A stretch of DNA of 64,000 nt. Source: Ilumatobacteraceae bacterium. Its GTDB lineage: Bacteria > Actinomycetota > Acidimicrobiia > Acidimicrobiales > Ilumatobacteraceae. Location: NCBI GenBank assembly GCA_013213745.1, contig JABSQH010000091.1, forward strand, positions 20,362 to 84,361, read 5' to 3'. Under the pieces are notes generated by a model. That model worked only from the letters and a program-made list of their open reading frames with translations, was not told the DNA's origin and did no database searches. The position numbers and the translations under genes are program-made. Numbering within the stretch: position 1 is the stretch's first letter; each line of letters opens with the position of its first letter. This document shows positions 8,705 to 17,349 of this stretch, in pieces.

Positions 8705-9406
8705 TTATCGGCTTGTCGCCTCCACCTCTCGCGACGGTCGCGAGTAGTGCCGCCACTCGCGAGCGACCTCGAGGCCGACGCTGCGGTACAGGCCGAGGGC
8801 CGAGGCGTTCTTCGCTTCGACTCCGAGGCCGAGCAGCTGGAGCTCGTCGTGCGCGTCCATTCGTCGAAACGCCTCGACGAGAAGCGCCCGGTCGAGTCCC
8901 GATCCTTGTGCGGCACCGCAGACGGCGAGCTGCGAGACCCATCCAGTCGGTCCGGGGTAGGTACGACACAGAGCGGCGCCAACGACCGCGCCGCGCCGAC
9001 CGCTCGAGCTCGAAACTCGGACGTCGATGGTCGAGACCACGGTCAGCAAGCGTGCCGATCAACCACGCGTCGACGGTCAGCGCATCAATCAACACACCGT
9101 CGGGTGCGTCGCCGCCGATCAACCAATCGATCAGTTCGAGACGAGCATCGTCCTGACCAGGTACTGCCGCCAGCCAGGTGTGGCCGTGTCCGAGTCGACC
9201 GCGAATCCGACCACCTCGCCATCGCGCACGGCGACGCGCCCACCGGTCTCGATCGATCCGCAGGCGCGACGTATCTGGGCCAGCATCTGATCGAGGTCTT
9301 CGGCGTCGACCTCGGCTTGCCCCCACCAGCTGACGTCTTGGGCCTGCACGACGTCGGGGATCGTGGCGAGGTCGGCGTCGACCGGGGGACCGATGGTCGT
9401 GATCAC
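8705..9406 (-). pseudogene. GNAT acetyltransferase gene with two compensating frameshifts
   Basis: A bipartite GNAT-family gene of about 233 codons. The first part (ATG 9406) reads to a stop at 9131; the homologous sequence continues in a second frame from about 9175 (AAVPGQDDARLELIDWLIGG) to about 9005 (RRPSFELERS), then returns to the original frame as GRRGAVVGAALCRTYPG. The acetyl-CoA-binding region VCGAAQGSGLDRAL and the terminal NASALGLYRSVGLE, typical of GNAT motifs A and B, are in the last part. Only two single-base events, one plus and one minus, are needed to restore it. Either it is inactive, or the middle third was misassembled. The substrate is unknown. Confidence 0.7.
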
Positions 9407-9449
9407 CGCACCAGCTTGGCGCGTGCGTTGCGGAGAGCGAAGCGAGTTG

Positions 9450-9629
9450 TCAGTCGTCCTTCAACGCCACGGCGTTCGGCGTCACGTTCATCTTCGGCTC
9501 GTATTCGGGCACCGCAACGAGACGGCGTTCGGCCTGGTACGTGGCGCGCAGTTGATCTCGACACGCACCGCACGGACCGTAGAACTCCTCGTCGACGGCG
9601 GTGGTGCAGCGCGGACAGGAGAACTCCAT
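9450..9629 (-). CDS. Small zinc-ribbon protein (59 aa)
   Basis: Short soluble protein starting MEFSCPRC. The two knuckles CPRC (residues 5-8) and CGAC (near 21-24) form a plausible zinc ribbon at the N-terminus; the remainder is charged and has no recognisable domain. The frame is open 47 codons further upstream, but only the ATG at 9629 puts the start beside the ribbon and outside the divergent gene at 9665. The 35-bp gap between the two divergent starts must hold both promoters. Function unknown. Confidence 0.6.
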   Translation of the reverse strand: MEFSCPRCTTAVDEEFYGPCGACRDQLRATYQAERRLVAVPEYEPKMNVTPNAVALKDD

Positions 9630-9664
9630 CGGGATCGACCCTACTGGGCCTACGATCAGCGGCG

Positions 9665-11089
9665 ATGGCGTCCGGTCCACCACTCTTCGACGAGGCAGAC
9701 GCCATCGACGATCCGACCGGTGGGCGGCCAGCCGCGAGCGGCGGTCCGAACTACTTGGTGCGCCGGGCAATCGCTGTCTTCGGCGCCGTCGCGGTGATCG
9801 CCGCCGGCGCCATCGTGGTCGGCCAGTTCATCGGCGACGACGGAGGCGGCTCTTCGTCGTCGTCCGGCGCAGTCGACACTGCGTGGGACACCTTCGTCCT
9901 GATCGACGAACGCACCGACGACGTGGTCCTCCTCGACGACGACGGGTCGGAGTTGGAGCGCCGCAACACCGGCGTCCGTGCACCGCTGGAAGCAGACGTG
10001 GCAGGTGCATCACTGATCGTCCGCGACGACGAACGTGCCGTGGTCACCAATCTGACCAACGACGACGAACCGGTCGAGTTCGAGTTCGCATCGGGCACCG
10101 CTCCACTCGTACGACCGCCCGGAAGCGCCAACACATTGATCGCCGCTTCGACCGCCGCAGAACGCCTCGTACTCGTCCATGGCCCGAGTGGTGACATCCT
10201 CGACACCGACGAGGTCGGTGCAGTTGCGGGCGCTCGTTTCGACACCACCCAGATTCGTTCCGACCCGAGCGGCCGGAACGTCCTGGTCACCGACGCCGGC
10301 AACTTTCAGAGCGTGCTGTGGTCGTTCGATCGCGACGAGGCCTCGTTCTTCCCCGGGCTGGCGCTGGCGATCGGCGCAGATGTCGTCGTGACCACGCAAA
10401 ACGTCGGCGACGACGCCACCATCAGCGTGTTCCGCTACGACGGATCGCCGGTCACGGCGGCGCGGACCCCGGCAGTACGCGCCGCGATGGTGACCGACGA
10501 CGGTGTGGTGCTCACATCGGTCGACGGCGAGATCCTCGCTCTCAGCTTCGACGCCGACGAGGCAGAGAGCGCAGACACGATGGCCATCGGCACCATCACC
10601 ACCGGCAACGTGAGCGTGCTCGGCGATCGATTGATCGTGCAAGGCGGAGACGGGGTCGGCATCGTCGATCCGTCGCCATCGATCGTCGGCCAGGTCGCCG
10701 GCGCCGGTCCGACGACCTTCGGTGTCGACGCCGACGCGCCCCACCGTGCAAGTTGCTTGATCGTCGACCGCGATCCGCCCGGCGAGATCGTGCTCGTCGA
10801 GCTGGCGACAGGCGACATCGTCGCCGAGGCGCTCGGCACCATCCCCGCCGTGGCGTCAGCCGACGGCTGCACGGCGATCATCACCGGCAACGACGGCGCA
10901 CAGCTCGTCAGTGCCGACAGCGTGACCGACTTCGCCGCCGATGGCGATGTCCTTGCATTGTCGCCCGACGGCGCTGTCGCAGTCGTTGCGGACGGCACCC
11001 GGCTCACTGCCCTCGCGGTGGCGGCTGGCGACGACGACGACATCGACCTCGGACGTGCTGGACGGATCGTCCGCTTCATCGAACGATGA
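9665..11089 (+). CDS. Single-pass membrane protein with predicted extracellular beta-propeller
   Basis: 474-aa protein of unknown function. Residues 1-30 are a polar cytoplasmic tail, followed by one hydrophobic helix (RRAIAVFGAVAVIAAGAIVV, about 34-53) and a Gly/Ser-rich linker. The rest is acidic and strand-rich: repeated blocks such as AWDTFVLIDERTDDVVLLDD and RLVLVHGPSGDILDTDEVG resemble blades of a seven-bladed propeller of the PQQ/WD40-like type. No catalytic motif is recognisable. The ATG at 9665 was chosen because the longer frame upstream runs antisense through the zinc-ribbon gene, the GNAT pseudogene and nearly to tRNA-Ala. Its stop overlaps the next start by 4 bp (ATGA), so the two are probably co-translated. 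Confidence 0.75.
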   Translation: MASGPPLFDEADAIDDPTGGRPAASGGPNYLVRRAIAVFGAVAVIAAGAIVVGQFIGDDGGGSSSSSGAVDTAWDTFVLIDERTDDVVLLDDDGSELERRNTGVRAPLEADVAGASLIVRDDERAVVTNLTNDDEPVEFEFASGTAPLVRPPGSANTLIAASTAAERLVLVHGPSGDILDTDEVGAVAGARFDTTQIRSDPSGRNVLVTDAGNFQSVLWSFDRDEASFFPGLALAIGADVVVTTQNVGDDATISVFRYDGSPVTAARTPAVRAAMVTDDGVVLTSVDGEILALSFDADEAESADTMAIGTITTGNVSVLGDRLIVQGGDGVGIVDPSPSIVGQVAGAGPTTFGVDADAPHRASCLIVDRDPPGEIVLVELATGDIVAEALGTIPAVASADGCTAIITGNDGAQLVSADSVTDFAADGDVLALSPDGAVAVVADGTRLTALAVAAGDDDDIDLGRAGRIVRFIER

Positions 11090-11781
11090 GCGAGCCCGCA
11101 TCGACCGACGACGTGATCATGATCGACGATGGCCCGACCGTGTGGCACTTCGATCGATCATTCCTCGCGTCGAACTGGTCGTGTCGATTCGGCGACGGAT
11201 GCAAGGGGATCCTCGAACACGACGCCACCGACCTAGCCCAGGGGTGCTGCTCGCTTGGTGCGCACTTCGGCGACGGCCCCGATGGAGAGGCAGAGGCGAT
11301 GAATATCGCCGCGCTCGCCGAGCTGATCCCCGCCGACCGCTTCCAGTTCCACGACGCGGCGATGTCGGGTGGGGTGTTCGGCGATGCCGAGCGAAGCCAC
11401 ACGCGAGTCGTCGATGGCGCGTGCATCTTTCTCAATCGGCCCGGATTCGCCGGAGGGATCGGGTGCGCGCTGCATCTCGCCGCGCTCGATGCCGACGAGC
11501 GACCGATCGACTGGAAGCCGTCGGTGTGCTGGCAGCTGCCGCTATACGTCGACTACCGACCGCTCGACGACGACCGAGAAGTTGCGATCGTCCGCCGCTG
11601 GGGCCGCGAACAGTGGGGCCGTCACGGCGACACGATGGCGTGGTGCTGCACCGAACGCAGCGACGGTGGCGAGGCCTACGTCGGCGATGAACCGGTGATC
11701 GACTCCCTACGCGACGAACTCGAGGAGATCGCCGGGACCGAGGTGTTCGTCGAGCTCCGCCACCAGCTCAGATCACGTTGA
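11086..11781 (+). CDS. Cysteine-cluster protein, DUF3109/YkgJ-like
   Basis: 231-aa soluble protein. Cysteines are spaced as in the YkgJ/DUF3109 group: SCRFGDGC near residue 26, QGCC near 46, then GCALHLAALDADERPIDWKP (about 124-143) and VCWQLPL. The G-C-A-L-H plus late C-W-Q-L-P-L pattern is the part that best fits DUF3109, whose members are thought to bind a metal or Fe-S centre; the function is unknown. ATG 11086 overlaps the stop of the membrane propeller gene by 4 bp, so the two are likely expressed together. The stop overlaps the 3' end of the convergent gene by 14 bp. Confidence 0.65.
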   Translation: MSEPASTDDVIMIDDGPTVWHFDRSFLASNWSCRFGDGCKGILEHDATDLAQGCCSLGAHFGDGPDGEAEAMNIAALAELIPADRFQFHDAAMSGGVFGDAERSHTRVVDGACIFLNRPGFAGGIGCALHLAALDADERPIDWKPSVCWQLPLYVDYRPLDDDREVAIVRRWGREQWGRHGDTMAWCCTERSDGGEAYVGDEPVIDSLRDELEEIAGTEVFVELRHQLRSR

Positions 11782-12550
11782 TCGCGTCGAGCACCTCGGC
11801 CACCCCGGGCGCGTCGACGTCGCCGGAGACCATGTCCCGCCACGAACCTCGCTGAGTACCCCATGACACGAAGTCGTGAACGGTCGAGTAGACAACAGGG
11901 GCCTCGTCGGTGACCGCCTCGACGACGGTCCATTCGTGCTCGGCGGGCGCCAGGGTCCACGAGCTGGTCGGCTCGTCGAACACCAGCCTGATGGGCTGAG
12001 GCGGCGCTGCGGCCAGTGTGGCCGCGTTCATCTGCGGCAGCCCAGCCAACATCCACACCAGCGCAGCGCGGAGGGTGTCGTCATCGCGCGGCAGTTCGGC
12101 AGCGCGATCGATCGCGGCACCGACGTCGTGACGCAGATGGCAGTAGTGATCGAACACGATGGCGTTGGCCAACAAGTGCAACGGGTGTGTCCCCAAATCG
12201 CTCATCGGCACGACGGTGTCGGCCATCGCCGGGTCTTGCAGGGCGCCAAGCGCGGCGACGCCCTTGGGCGACCACTTCGCGTATGCAGCGGCGATTTGCT
12301 CGTTGCTCCACTCCTGTCGGCCCGCGACCATCGCATTGGCGTCTGCTTCGGTGTCGCCCGTCGCAGCGGCGTCGACCGACGACGGGTCGGCGATCTGCTG
12401 GAAGACCGTAGCCATGTGCAATGCCACATCGCGCACCTGCCACCCCTCGCAGCCCGACTGCCCGGCCCACTCGGCGGGTTCGAGCGAGGCGAACAGTTCG
12501 CCGGCGCGACCGACCTCACGTTCGAGCACGGGGATGGCGTCTGCGGTCAT
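11768..12550 (-). CDS. DinB-like, maleylpyruvate isomerase-family protein
   Basis: 260-aa protein of the TIGR03083 group (mycothiol-dependent maleylpyruvate isomerase N-terminal/DinB fold), a four-helix bundle that binds a divalent metal through three histidines. The GCEGWQVRDVALHMA segment (about 33-47) is the family signature (C..W.V.D...H), and HPLHLLANAIVFDHYCHLRH supplies further His ligands. These proteins typically act in mycothiol-dependent transformations, which agrees with the mycothione reductase at 18552-19919. A C-terminal domain of about 100 residues follows, as in SCP2-like fusions. ATG 12550 is preferred over the longer frame, which overlaps the amidohydrolase. The reaction is unknown. 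Confidence 0.75.
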   Translation of the reverse strand: MTADAIPVLEREVGRAGELFASLEPAEWAGQSGCEGWQVRDVALHMATVFQQIADPSSVDAAATGDTEADANAMVAGRQEWSNEQIAAAYAKWSPKGVAALGALQDPAMADTVVPMSDLGTHPLHLLANAIVFDHYCHLRHDVGAAIDRAAELPRDDDTLRAALVWMLAGLPQMNAATLAAAPPQPIRLVFDEPTSSWTLAPAEHEWTVVEAVTDEAPVVYSTVHDFVSWGTQRGSWRDMVSGDVDAPGVAEVLDAINVI

Positions 12551-12578
12551 GGCCCGAACGTAGCGGGGCCACTCGCGC

Positions 12579-14243
12579 TCAGCGGGAGCGGAGATGGCGC
12601 CCCGGCAGCACGCCGGTGGGCTCGCCGCGCTCGGCGACAACTTCCCCGTTGACGACCGTCGCGTCGTAGCCCATCGCGCGCTGCACGTACCGTCCCGAGC
12701 CATCGGGAAGATCGCGGACGAACTCGGGAATCGGCAACGTCAGCGAGGGGACGTCGATCACGTTGATGTCGGCGAACGCACCAGGGCGCAGCCGACCTCG
12801 ATCGGCGAGACCGAACAGGTCGGCGGGATCGGAGGTGAGTCGGCGCACCGCCTCTTCGATGGTCCAGCGGTGCCGCTCGTGAACCCAATACGCCAACAAG
12901 AACGTGGGCTGGCTGCCATCGGCGATCTCCTGCTGGTGAGCACCCGCATCGGCGAGTCCGAGCACCACGGCCGGATCATCGAGCAGCTCGGCGATCGTCG
13001 TGAGGTCACGGTTGCGCCGAGGAGCGTGCGCAACGACGTGCCCGTCGGTTTCCAAGATGAGCTCGATGAATGCCGCCGCCGGACTGACGCCTCGAGCCTC
13101 GGCGATCGCCGCGAGCGAGCCGCGGGGATCGTTGTCGTAGCGGGCGTCATCGTTCGGCAGCATCACGAAGAGTCGATCGAGGTCCACCGATGTGCCGTGC
13201 ACATCGGCTTCGGCGATCAGCGTCTGCCGATAGGTGCTGTCACGCAGCATCTGCAACCGCCGACCGTTGCGCTCAGCGCCAAGGCCCATCCAGGCGGGAG
13301 CCGCGTCGAACGGAGTACTCGTGTCGAGGCCGTACAGGACGCCGGTCGGACGGGCCAGGGTCTGCGGACGGAGCTCGACACCCCCGCGTTGATGCGCGCG
13401 TACCAGGTCGAGCACGTGACGATGCGCCTCTGGTTCGTGATCCGACGACGTCAGTTCGAAGATCGTCGGCCGCTCGCTGCGACGCGCCAGCGCTGCCAAT
13501 GCGGTCACCTCGTCCGGCCACGACACACCGTCGGGACGGGGCGTCGCCGCGATGACACCGCTACGACGGCAGGCCAACACGTCGGCGACGGCATCGAATT
13601 CGGCGTCGGTGGGCCCGCCCGTTTCCGTGTGCCGACGATCGATCGAGATACCGAGGGCGCCGGCAGCCAACGCGGCGTCGGCCAGTGCACCGATCGCGGT
13701 GAGGTCATCGTCGGTCGGTGGCGCATCGGACGCGGCCCGCTCCCCCATTGCGTGCAGTCGCAAAGTGGCTTCGCCGACGAGGCCACCGGTGTTCACCACC
13801 GTCGGGCGTCCGTCGAGCGAGGCGGCGTAGTCGTCGTAGCTCTCCCAATCCCACGACGGCGCGCCGAGCGTGGTCGCCTCGGCGATCCCGGTCGACTCGG
13901 CGATCGTCGCCGCCAGCACCGGGCGGTCGGCTGGTCGACACGGCCCGAGGCTGAGCCCGCAGTTGCCGATGATCACGCTCGTGACGCCATGCCACGAACT
14001 CGGCGTGGCCTGCGGATCCCACGCGAGATGTACATCGAGATGGCTGTGTGCGTCGACGAACCCTGGGGTGACGATGCGGCCCTCGGCATCGAGTTCGCGG
14101 TGTGCCGAATCGTCGATGCCCCCGTCGGTGTGACTGACGACTTCGGCGATGCGGTCGCCGACGACACGAAGGTCGCCGACGAACGGCACCGATCCGGTGC
14201 CGTCGACAATGGTTCCGCCGCGGATGATCAAGTCACTTCGCAT
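12579..14243 (-). CDS. N-acyl-D-amino-acid deacylase-family amidohydrolase (full length)
   Basis: 554-aa metal-dependent amidohydrolase of the D-aminoacylase type. Residues 1-60 form the small beta domain starting LIIRGGTIVDGTG; GFVDAHSHLD (about 60-69) contains the HxH metal pair; GNCG (near 95) contains the conserved metal-bridging Cys of D-aminoacylases; GLADAGAH near 430 replaces the usual GSDG..H catalytic loop but keeps Asp and His. The C-terminal block GRLRPGAFADINVID is conserved. ATG 14243 is 13 codons inside the longest frame and directly precedes the beta domain. It is a paralogue of the gene at the left edge; both end RSR. Substrate unresolved: D-amino-acid amides, acylated amino acids or a dihydroorotase-like ring are possible. 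Confidence 0.85.
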   Translation of the reverse strand: MRSDLIIRGGTIVDGTGSVPFVGDLRVVGDRIAEVVSHTDGGIDDSAHRELDAEGRIVTPGFVDAHSHLDVHLAWDPQATPSSWHGVTSVIIGNCGLSLGPCRPADRPVLAATIAESTGIAEATTLGAPSWDWESYDDYAASLDGRPTVVNTGGLVGEATLRLHAMGERAASDAPPTDDDLTAIGALADAALAAGALGISIDRRHTETGGPTDAEFDAVADVLACRRSGVIAATPRPDGVSWPDEVTALAALARRSERPTIFELTSSDHEPEAHRHVLDLVRAHQRGGVELRPQTLARPTGVLYGLDTSTPFDAAPAWMGLGAERNGRRLQMLRDSTYRQTLIAEADVHGTSVDLDRLFVMLPNDDARYDNDPRGSLAAIAEARGVSPAAAFIELILETDGHVVAHAPRRNRDLTTIAELLDDPAVVLGLADAGAHQQEIADGSQPTFLLAYWVHERHRWTIEEAVRRLTSDPADLFGLADRGRLRPGAFADINVIDVPSLTLPIPEFVRDLPDGSGRYVQRAMGYDATVVNGEVVAERGEPTGVLPGRHLRSR

Positions 14244-14358
14244 CGTCGCTGTTGGTTCGGGGGTGAAGGACCCCGAACGCAACGCCGAGGTCTATCGCGC
14301 AGATGTGTCAGACCGGTGCGCTCCCACATGACGATTCGATGTCGACCGCCGCGGCCGG

Positions 14359-15011
14359 TCAGTCGTGCGGAGTGAGCAACGTCTCAGAGCCGACCGGTCC
14401 AAAGCCGGCCCGCAGAAAGGCCCGGAGCGACGCTGCGGTGCCCGGAGCGACCTGCGCCCACACCGGCTGAGCTGCGGCGACGGCGCCGAGGCCGGCCGCG
14501 ATGAGCCGTTGGCCGGTACCCGCGGGCGCGCCCTCGAAACGTTCGATCGATGACTCGACGCGATCGACGAGGCCGATGCCGAGTGTGACCAGCCCGGTGT
14601 CGTCGCCGAGCACGCGCGCGTATCGGCGGTGATGCCGAGATCGCTGGACACGCGGGTGCCACTCCAGGTCGGTCCGCTCGTCGAAAGTTGGTCGCCCGGT
14701 GCCGTACGACAAAGGAACGCATCGTGGGTGCCGATTGTGTAGTCGTCTCCGGCGATGGTGCTGATCACGTCAGGGCGCAACACCCCGCCGAAGCCGTCGG
14801 CGCCGAGGTCGAGAAGATGGTCCGCATCGCGTCGGCTGAGGACCATGGCGTGACCGGTGAACTCGACTGCGGCGCAGGTTCCGGCGTGGTCGGGTCCGAC
14901 GAACTCGACCCCGCCATCCGCGTCGGGGTACCGGCCGGCGGCCGCGTCGGAGAGCAGTTCGGCCAGCCGGTAAATCGCCGTCGAGATTACGTTTGCCGAG
15001 ATGCAGGTCAA
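14359..15011 (-). pseudogene. GNAT acetyltransferase gene with one frameshift
   Basis: Second broken GNAT gene. The N-terminal half reads from about 15011 (a TTG; no ATG is available) through TAIYRLAELLSDAAAGRYPD to THDAFLCR near 14710. The matching C-terminal half is in another frame from about 14712: YGTGRPTFDERTDLEWHPRV, then the acetyl-CoA site region EGAPAGTGQRLIAAGLGAV and the terminal LRAFLRAGFGPVGSETLL. Adding one base near 14710 joins the halves into about 217 residues. The start overlaps the divergent LLM gene by 11 bp, so its true start may differ. Function unknown; probably not expressed as a whole protein if the sequence is right. Confidence 0.6.
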
Positions 15012-16044
15012 TGTGATGACGGTTCCGCGCTCCCTGGCCGAGATGGGTGCGATCGCCTCACGGACGAAGGCGGCGGGCTTCGACGGCATGTTGCTCACCG
15101 AGGGCGGGCGCAGCGCGTACACGGCGGCCACGGCCGCAGCCGTGGCCGAGCCGACGTTGGCCTACTCGACTGGCATCGCCGTGGCATTTCCGCGTAGTCC
15201 GATGGTCACCGCGCAGACCGCATGGGAACTCAACGAGCTCACAGGAGGCGGATTTCGGCTCGGTCTCGGCACACAAGTGAAGACACACATCGTGCGACGT
15301 TTCGGCATGGAGTTCTCCCAGCCGGGTCCGCGGCTGCGCGACTACGTGCGGGCGGTCAAGGCCTGCTTTGCTGCGTTTCGCGGTGCGCCGTTGGACTTCC
15401 ACGGCGACTTCTACGAGCTGACGTTCATGCCGCCGCAATGGAGCCCGGGTCCGATCGATGCTCCCGATCCCAAGGTCGACATCGCTGCGGTCAACCCCTG
15501 GATGTTGCACATGGCCGGCGCCGACGCCGACGGCATCCATCTCCATCCGATCGCCGAGCTGGGCTATCTCGAACGCCACGTGCTGCCCCAACGAGCGGCA
15601 GGCGCGTCGTCGAGCGGACGCGATCCGGAGGAGATTGCGTTGATCCTGCCGGTGACCACGATCGTCGGCGACACCGACGAGGACATCGCCAAAGGGCGCG
15701 ATGCGGCCCGCCTGTCGTTGTCGTTTTACGGCTCCACTCCGAACTACGCCTTCATCTGGGACGAGGCGGGCTTTGAGGGAACCACGGCGCGAATCCGCGA
15801 GCGGCAGAAGGCCGGCGACTTCGCCGGGATGGCCGAACAACTCACCGACGACCACCTCGCCGTGTTCTGCACCGAGGCGACGTGGGACGGGCTGGCCGAC
15901 GCACTGCGCGCCAAGTACGACGGCATCATCGATCGCCTCGTGATGTACAGCCCCGGGTTCGACCCGGAGAACTTTGAGCGCTACGGCGAGGTCGCCCGCC
16001 AGCTCTCACCACCCAACCGTTACACGGTCTCAGAGACGATGTAA
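15001..16044 (+). CDS. LLM-class F420-dependent oxidoreductase
   Basis: 347-aa luciferase-like monooxygenase-fold protein of the actinobacterial F420-dependent class (TIGR03617-like). It begins MQVNVMT, first strand of the TIM barrel, and contains LGLGTQVKTHIVRRFGMEFS (about 92-111), the G-L-G-T-Q segment that recurs in this subfamily, and the late LVMYSPGFDPENFERYGE. Such enzymes transfer hydride between reduced or oxidised deazaflavin F420 and an organic substrate; FMN use cannot be excluded. It is monocistronic, divergent from the GNAT pseudogene, and ends 9 bp before the convergent FAD oxidase. Substrate unknown. Confidence 0.85.
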   Translation: MQVNVMTVPRSLAEMGAIASRTKAAGFDGMLLTEGGRSAYTAATAAAVAEPTLAYSTGIAVAFPRSPMVTAQTAWELNELTGGGFRLGLGTQVKTHIVRRFGMEFSQPGPRLRDYVRAVKACFAAFRGAPLDFHGDFYELTFMPPQWSPGPIDAPDPKVDIAAVNPWMLHMAGADADGIHLHPIAELGYLERHVLPQRAAGASSSGRDPEEIALILPVTTIVGDTDEDIAKGRDAARLSLSFYGSTPNYAFIWDEAGFEGTTARIRERQKAGDFAGMAEQLTDDHLAVFCTEATWDGLADALRAKYDGIIDRLVMYSPGFDPENFERYGEVARQLSPPNRYTVSETM

Positions 16045-16053
16045 CGGCCGCCG

Positions 16054-17340
16054 CTAGAGGACGCGGTTGAGGTACGGGTTGGCAAAGGTGCGGTTCGGGT
16101 CGAGTTTGTCGCGCCACGACGCGAAGGTCGCCCACTCGGGATAACGCGACGCCAACGTGTCGGCAGACTGGTAGTGCATCTTGCCCCAGTGCGGCCGTCC
16201 CTCGTAGTCGTCCATGATCGCCTCGACCCCCTGGAAGTAGGCCTCGTACGGTGCCCCGATGTACTGGTGCACGGCGATCCATCCGGAGTCGCGTCCGTTG
16301 GCCGTCGACAGCGGAATGTTGTCGGCCGCCGACGTGCGCACCTCGATCGGGAACAACGGGGGAAACGGCAGTGTCTTGACCAGCGCCACGATCCGTTCAA
16401 GTGCCTCCGGTACGGCGGCCCGGGGGATCCCGTACTCCATCTCGACGAAACGCACCTTGCGCGGGCTGCAAAAGACGCGGTCGCTGCGATCGACCAGCTC
16501 TCGTTCGGACGCGCTCGACGTGATCAGCTTGGCGATGCGTGGCGCCATGGTGGGGAATCGCCGACCGACACGGCACACCGTGCCGAATGCCAGGTTCTCG
16601 CCGATCCACTTGTCGCGCACGTACGCCATCCTCGGCTGCGGTTCGGCTGGGCGGTCCGTACGGGTGTTGCGCTTGACCTGACACCGGCGTGCTCCGGGGA
16701 CCACGTAGAACTCGACGTGATCGGTCGACTCCATCACCCCCTCGAAGTCGGCGAGCACGTCGGCCAACGGTTCGATCGTTTCGACCGCGTGCAGGTTGAA
16801 CGCCGGAACACAACGCAACGTCACCTCGGTCAGTGCGCCAAGTGCGCCGACTCCGACCCGCGCCACACGCAAGAGCTCGGGATCGGTCTGTTCGTCGGCG
16901 CGCACGATCGTGCCGTCGCCGGTCACCAACTCGAGTCCGACGATGGTGGTCGCCAGATTCCCGAACGACGTCCCGGTGCCGTGGGTCGCCGTCGACGTGG
17001 CACCAGCGATCGACTGCTGGTCGATGTCGCCGAGATTGGGTAGCGCCAGGCCCCGCACGAACAGCGCATCGTTGAGCTCGTGCAGGCGAATGCCCGCCTG
17101 CACGGTGACGTCGGTGCCGTCAACGTGCAACACCTGGTTCATCGCGTCGAGCGACACGAGGTGCCCGTCGGTCATCGCCGCGCCGGTGAAGGAGTGTCCT
17201 GCGCCGATCACCTTCACGCGTTCGTCACGCTGCGCCGCAGCCGCAACGATCCCGGCGAGTTCGTCGGGGAACTCGGGACGGCGGATCGTGCGCGGCACGC
17301 AGCGCTCGTTGCGCGCCCAGTTATGAACGGGGCTGACCAT
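16054..17340 (-). CDS. FAD-linked sugar-1,4-lactone oxidase (D-arabinono/L-gulono-lactone oxidase family)
   Basis: 428-aa FAD-dependent oxidase of the aldonolactone oxidase family, which oxidises lactones such as L-gulono- or D-arabinono-1,4-lactone; alditol oxidases are close relatives. The N-terminal half is a PCMH-type FAD-binding domain with KVIGAGHSFTG (about 43-53), where the His is the usual site of covalent flavin attachment, and GATSTATHGTGTSFGN (about 113-128). The C-terminal half is the ALO domain, ending with RPHWGKMHYQ (about 385-394), a family hallmark near the active site. Length is typical. GTG/ATG at 17340 begins MVSPVHNWARN; the NWA start motif is usual. Convergent with the LLM gene. 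Confidence 0.88.
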   Translation of the reverse strand: MVSPVHNWARNERCVPRTIRRPEFPDELAGIVAAAAQRDERVKVIGAGHSFTGAAMTDGHLVSLDAMNQVLHVDGTDVTVQAGIRLHELNDALFVRGLALPNLGDIDQQSIAGATSTATHGTGTSFGNLATTIVGLELVTGDGTIVRADEQTDPELLRVARVGVGALGALTEVTLRCVPAFNLHAVETIEPLADVLADFEGVMESTDHVEFYVVPGARRCQVKRNTRTDRPAEPQPRMAYVRDKWIGENLAFGTVCRVGRRFPTMAPRIAKLITSSASERELVDRSDRVFCSPRKVRFVEMEYGIPRAAVPEALERIVALVKTLPFPPLFPIEVRTSAADNIPLSTANGRDSGWIAVHQYIGAPYEAYFQGVEAIMDDYEGRPHWGKMHYQSADTLASRYPEWATFASWRDKLDPNRTFANPYLNRVL

Positions 17341-17349
17341 CAGCCCAGG

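Noticed and set aside
6849..8747. 632-aa plus-strand ORF
   Set aside because: Antisense to the MFS transporter and to tRNA-Ala; Arg/Gly/His-rich without motifs.
8346..9326. 326-aa minus-strand ORF
   Set aside because: It runs straight through tRNA-Ala; its useful parts are pieces of the GNAT pseudogene and the DHA2 remnant.
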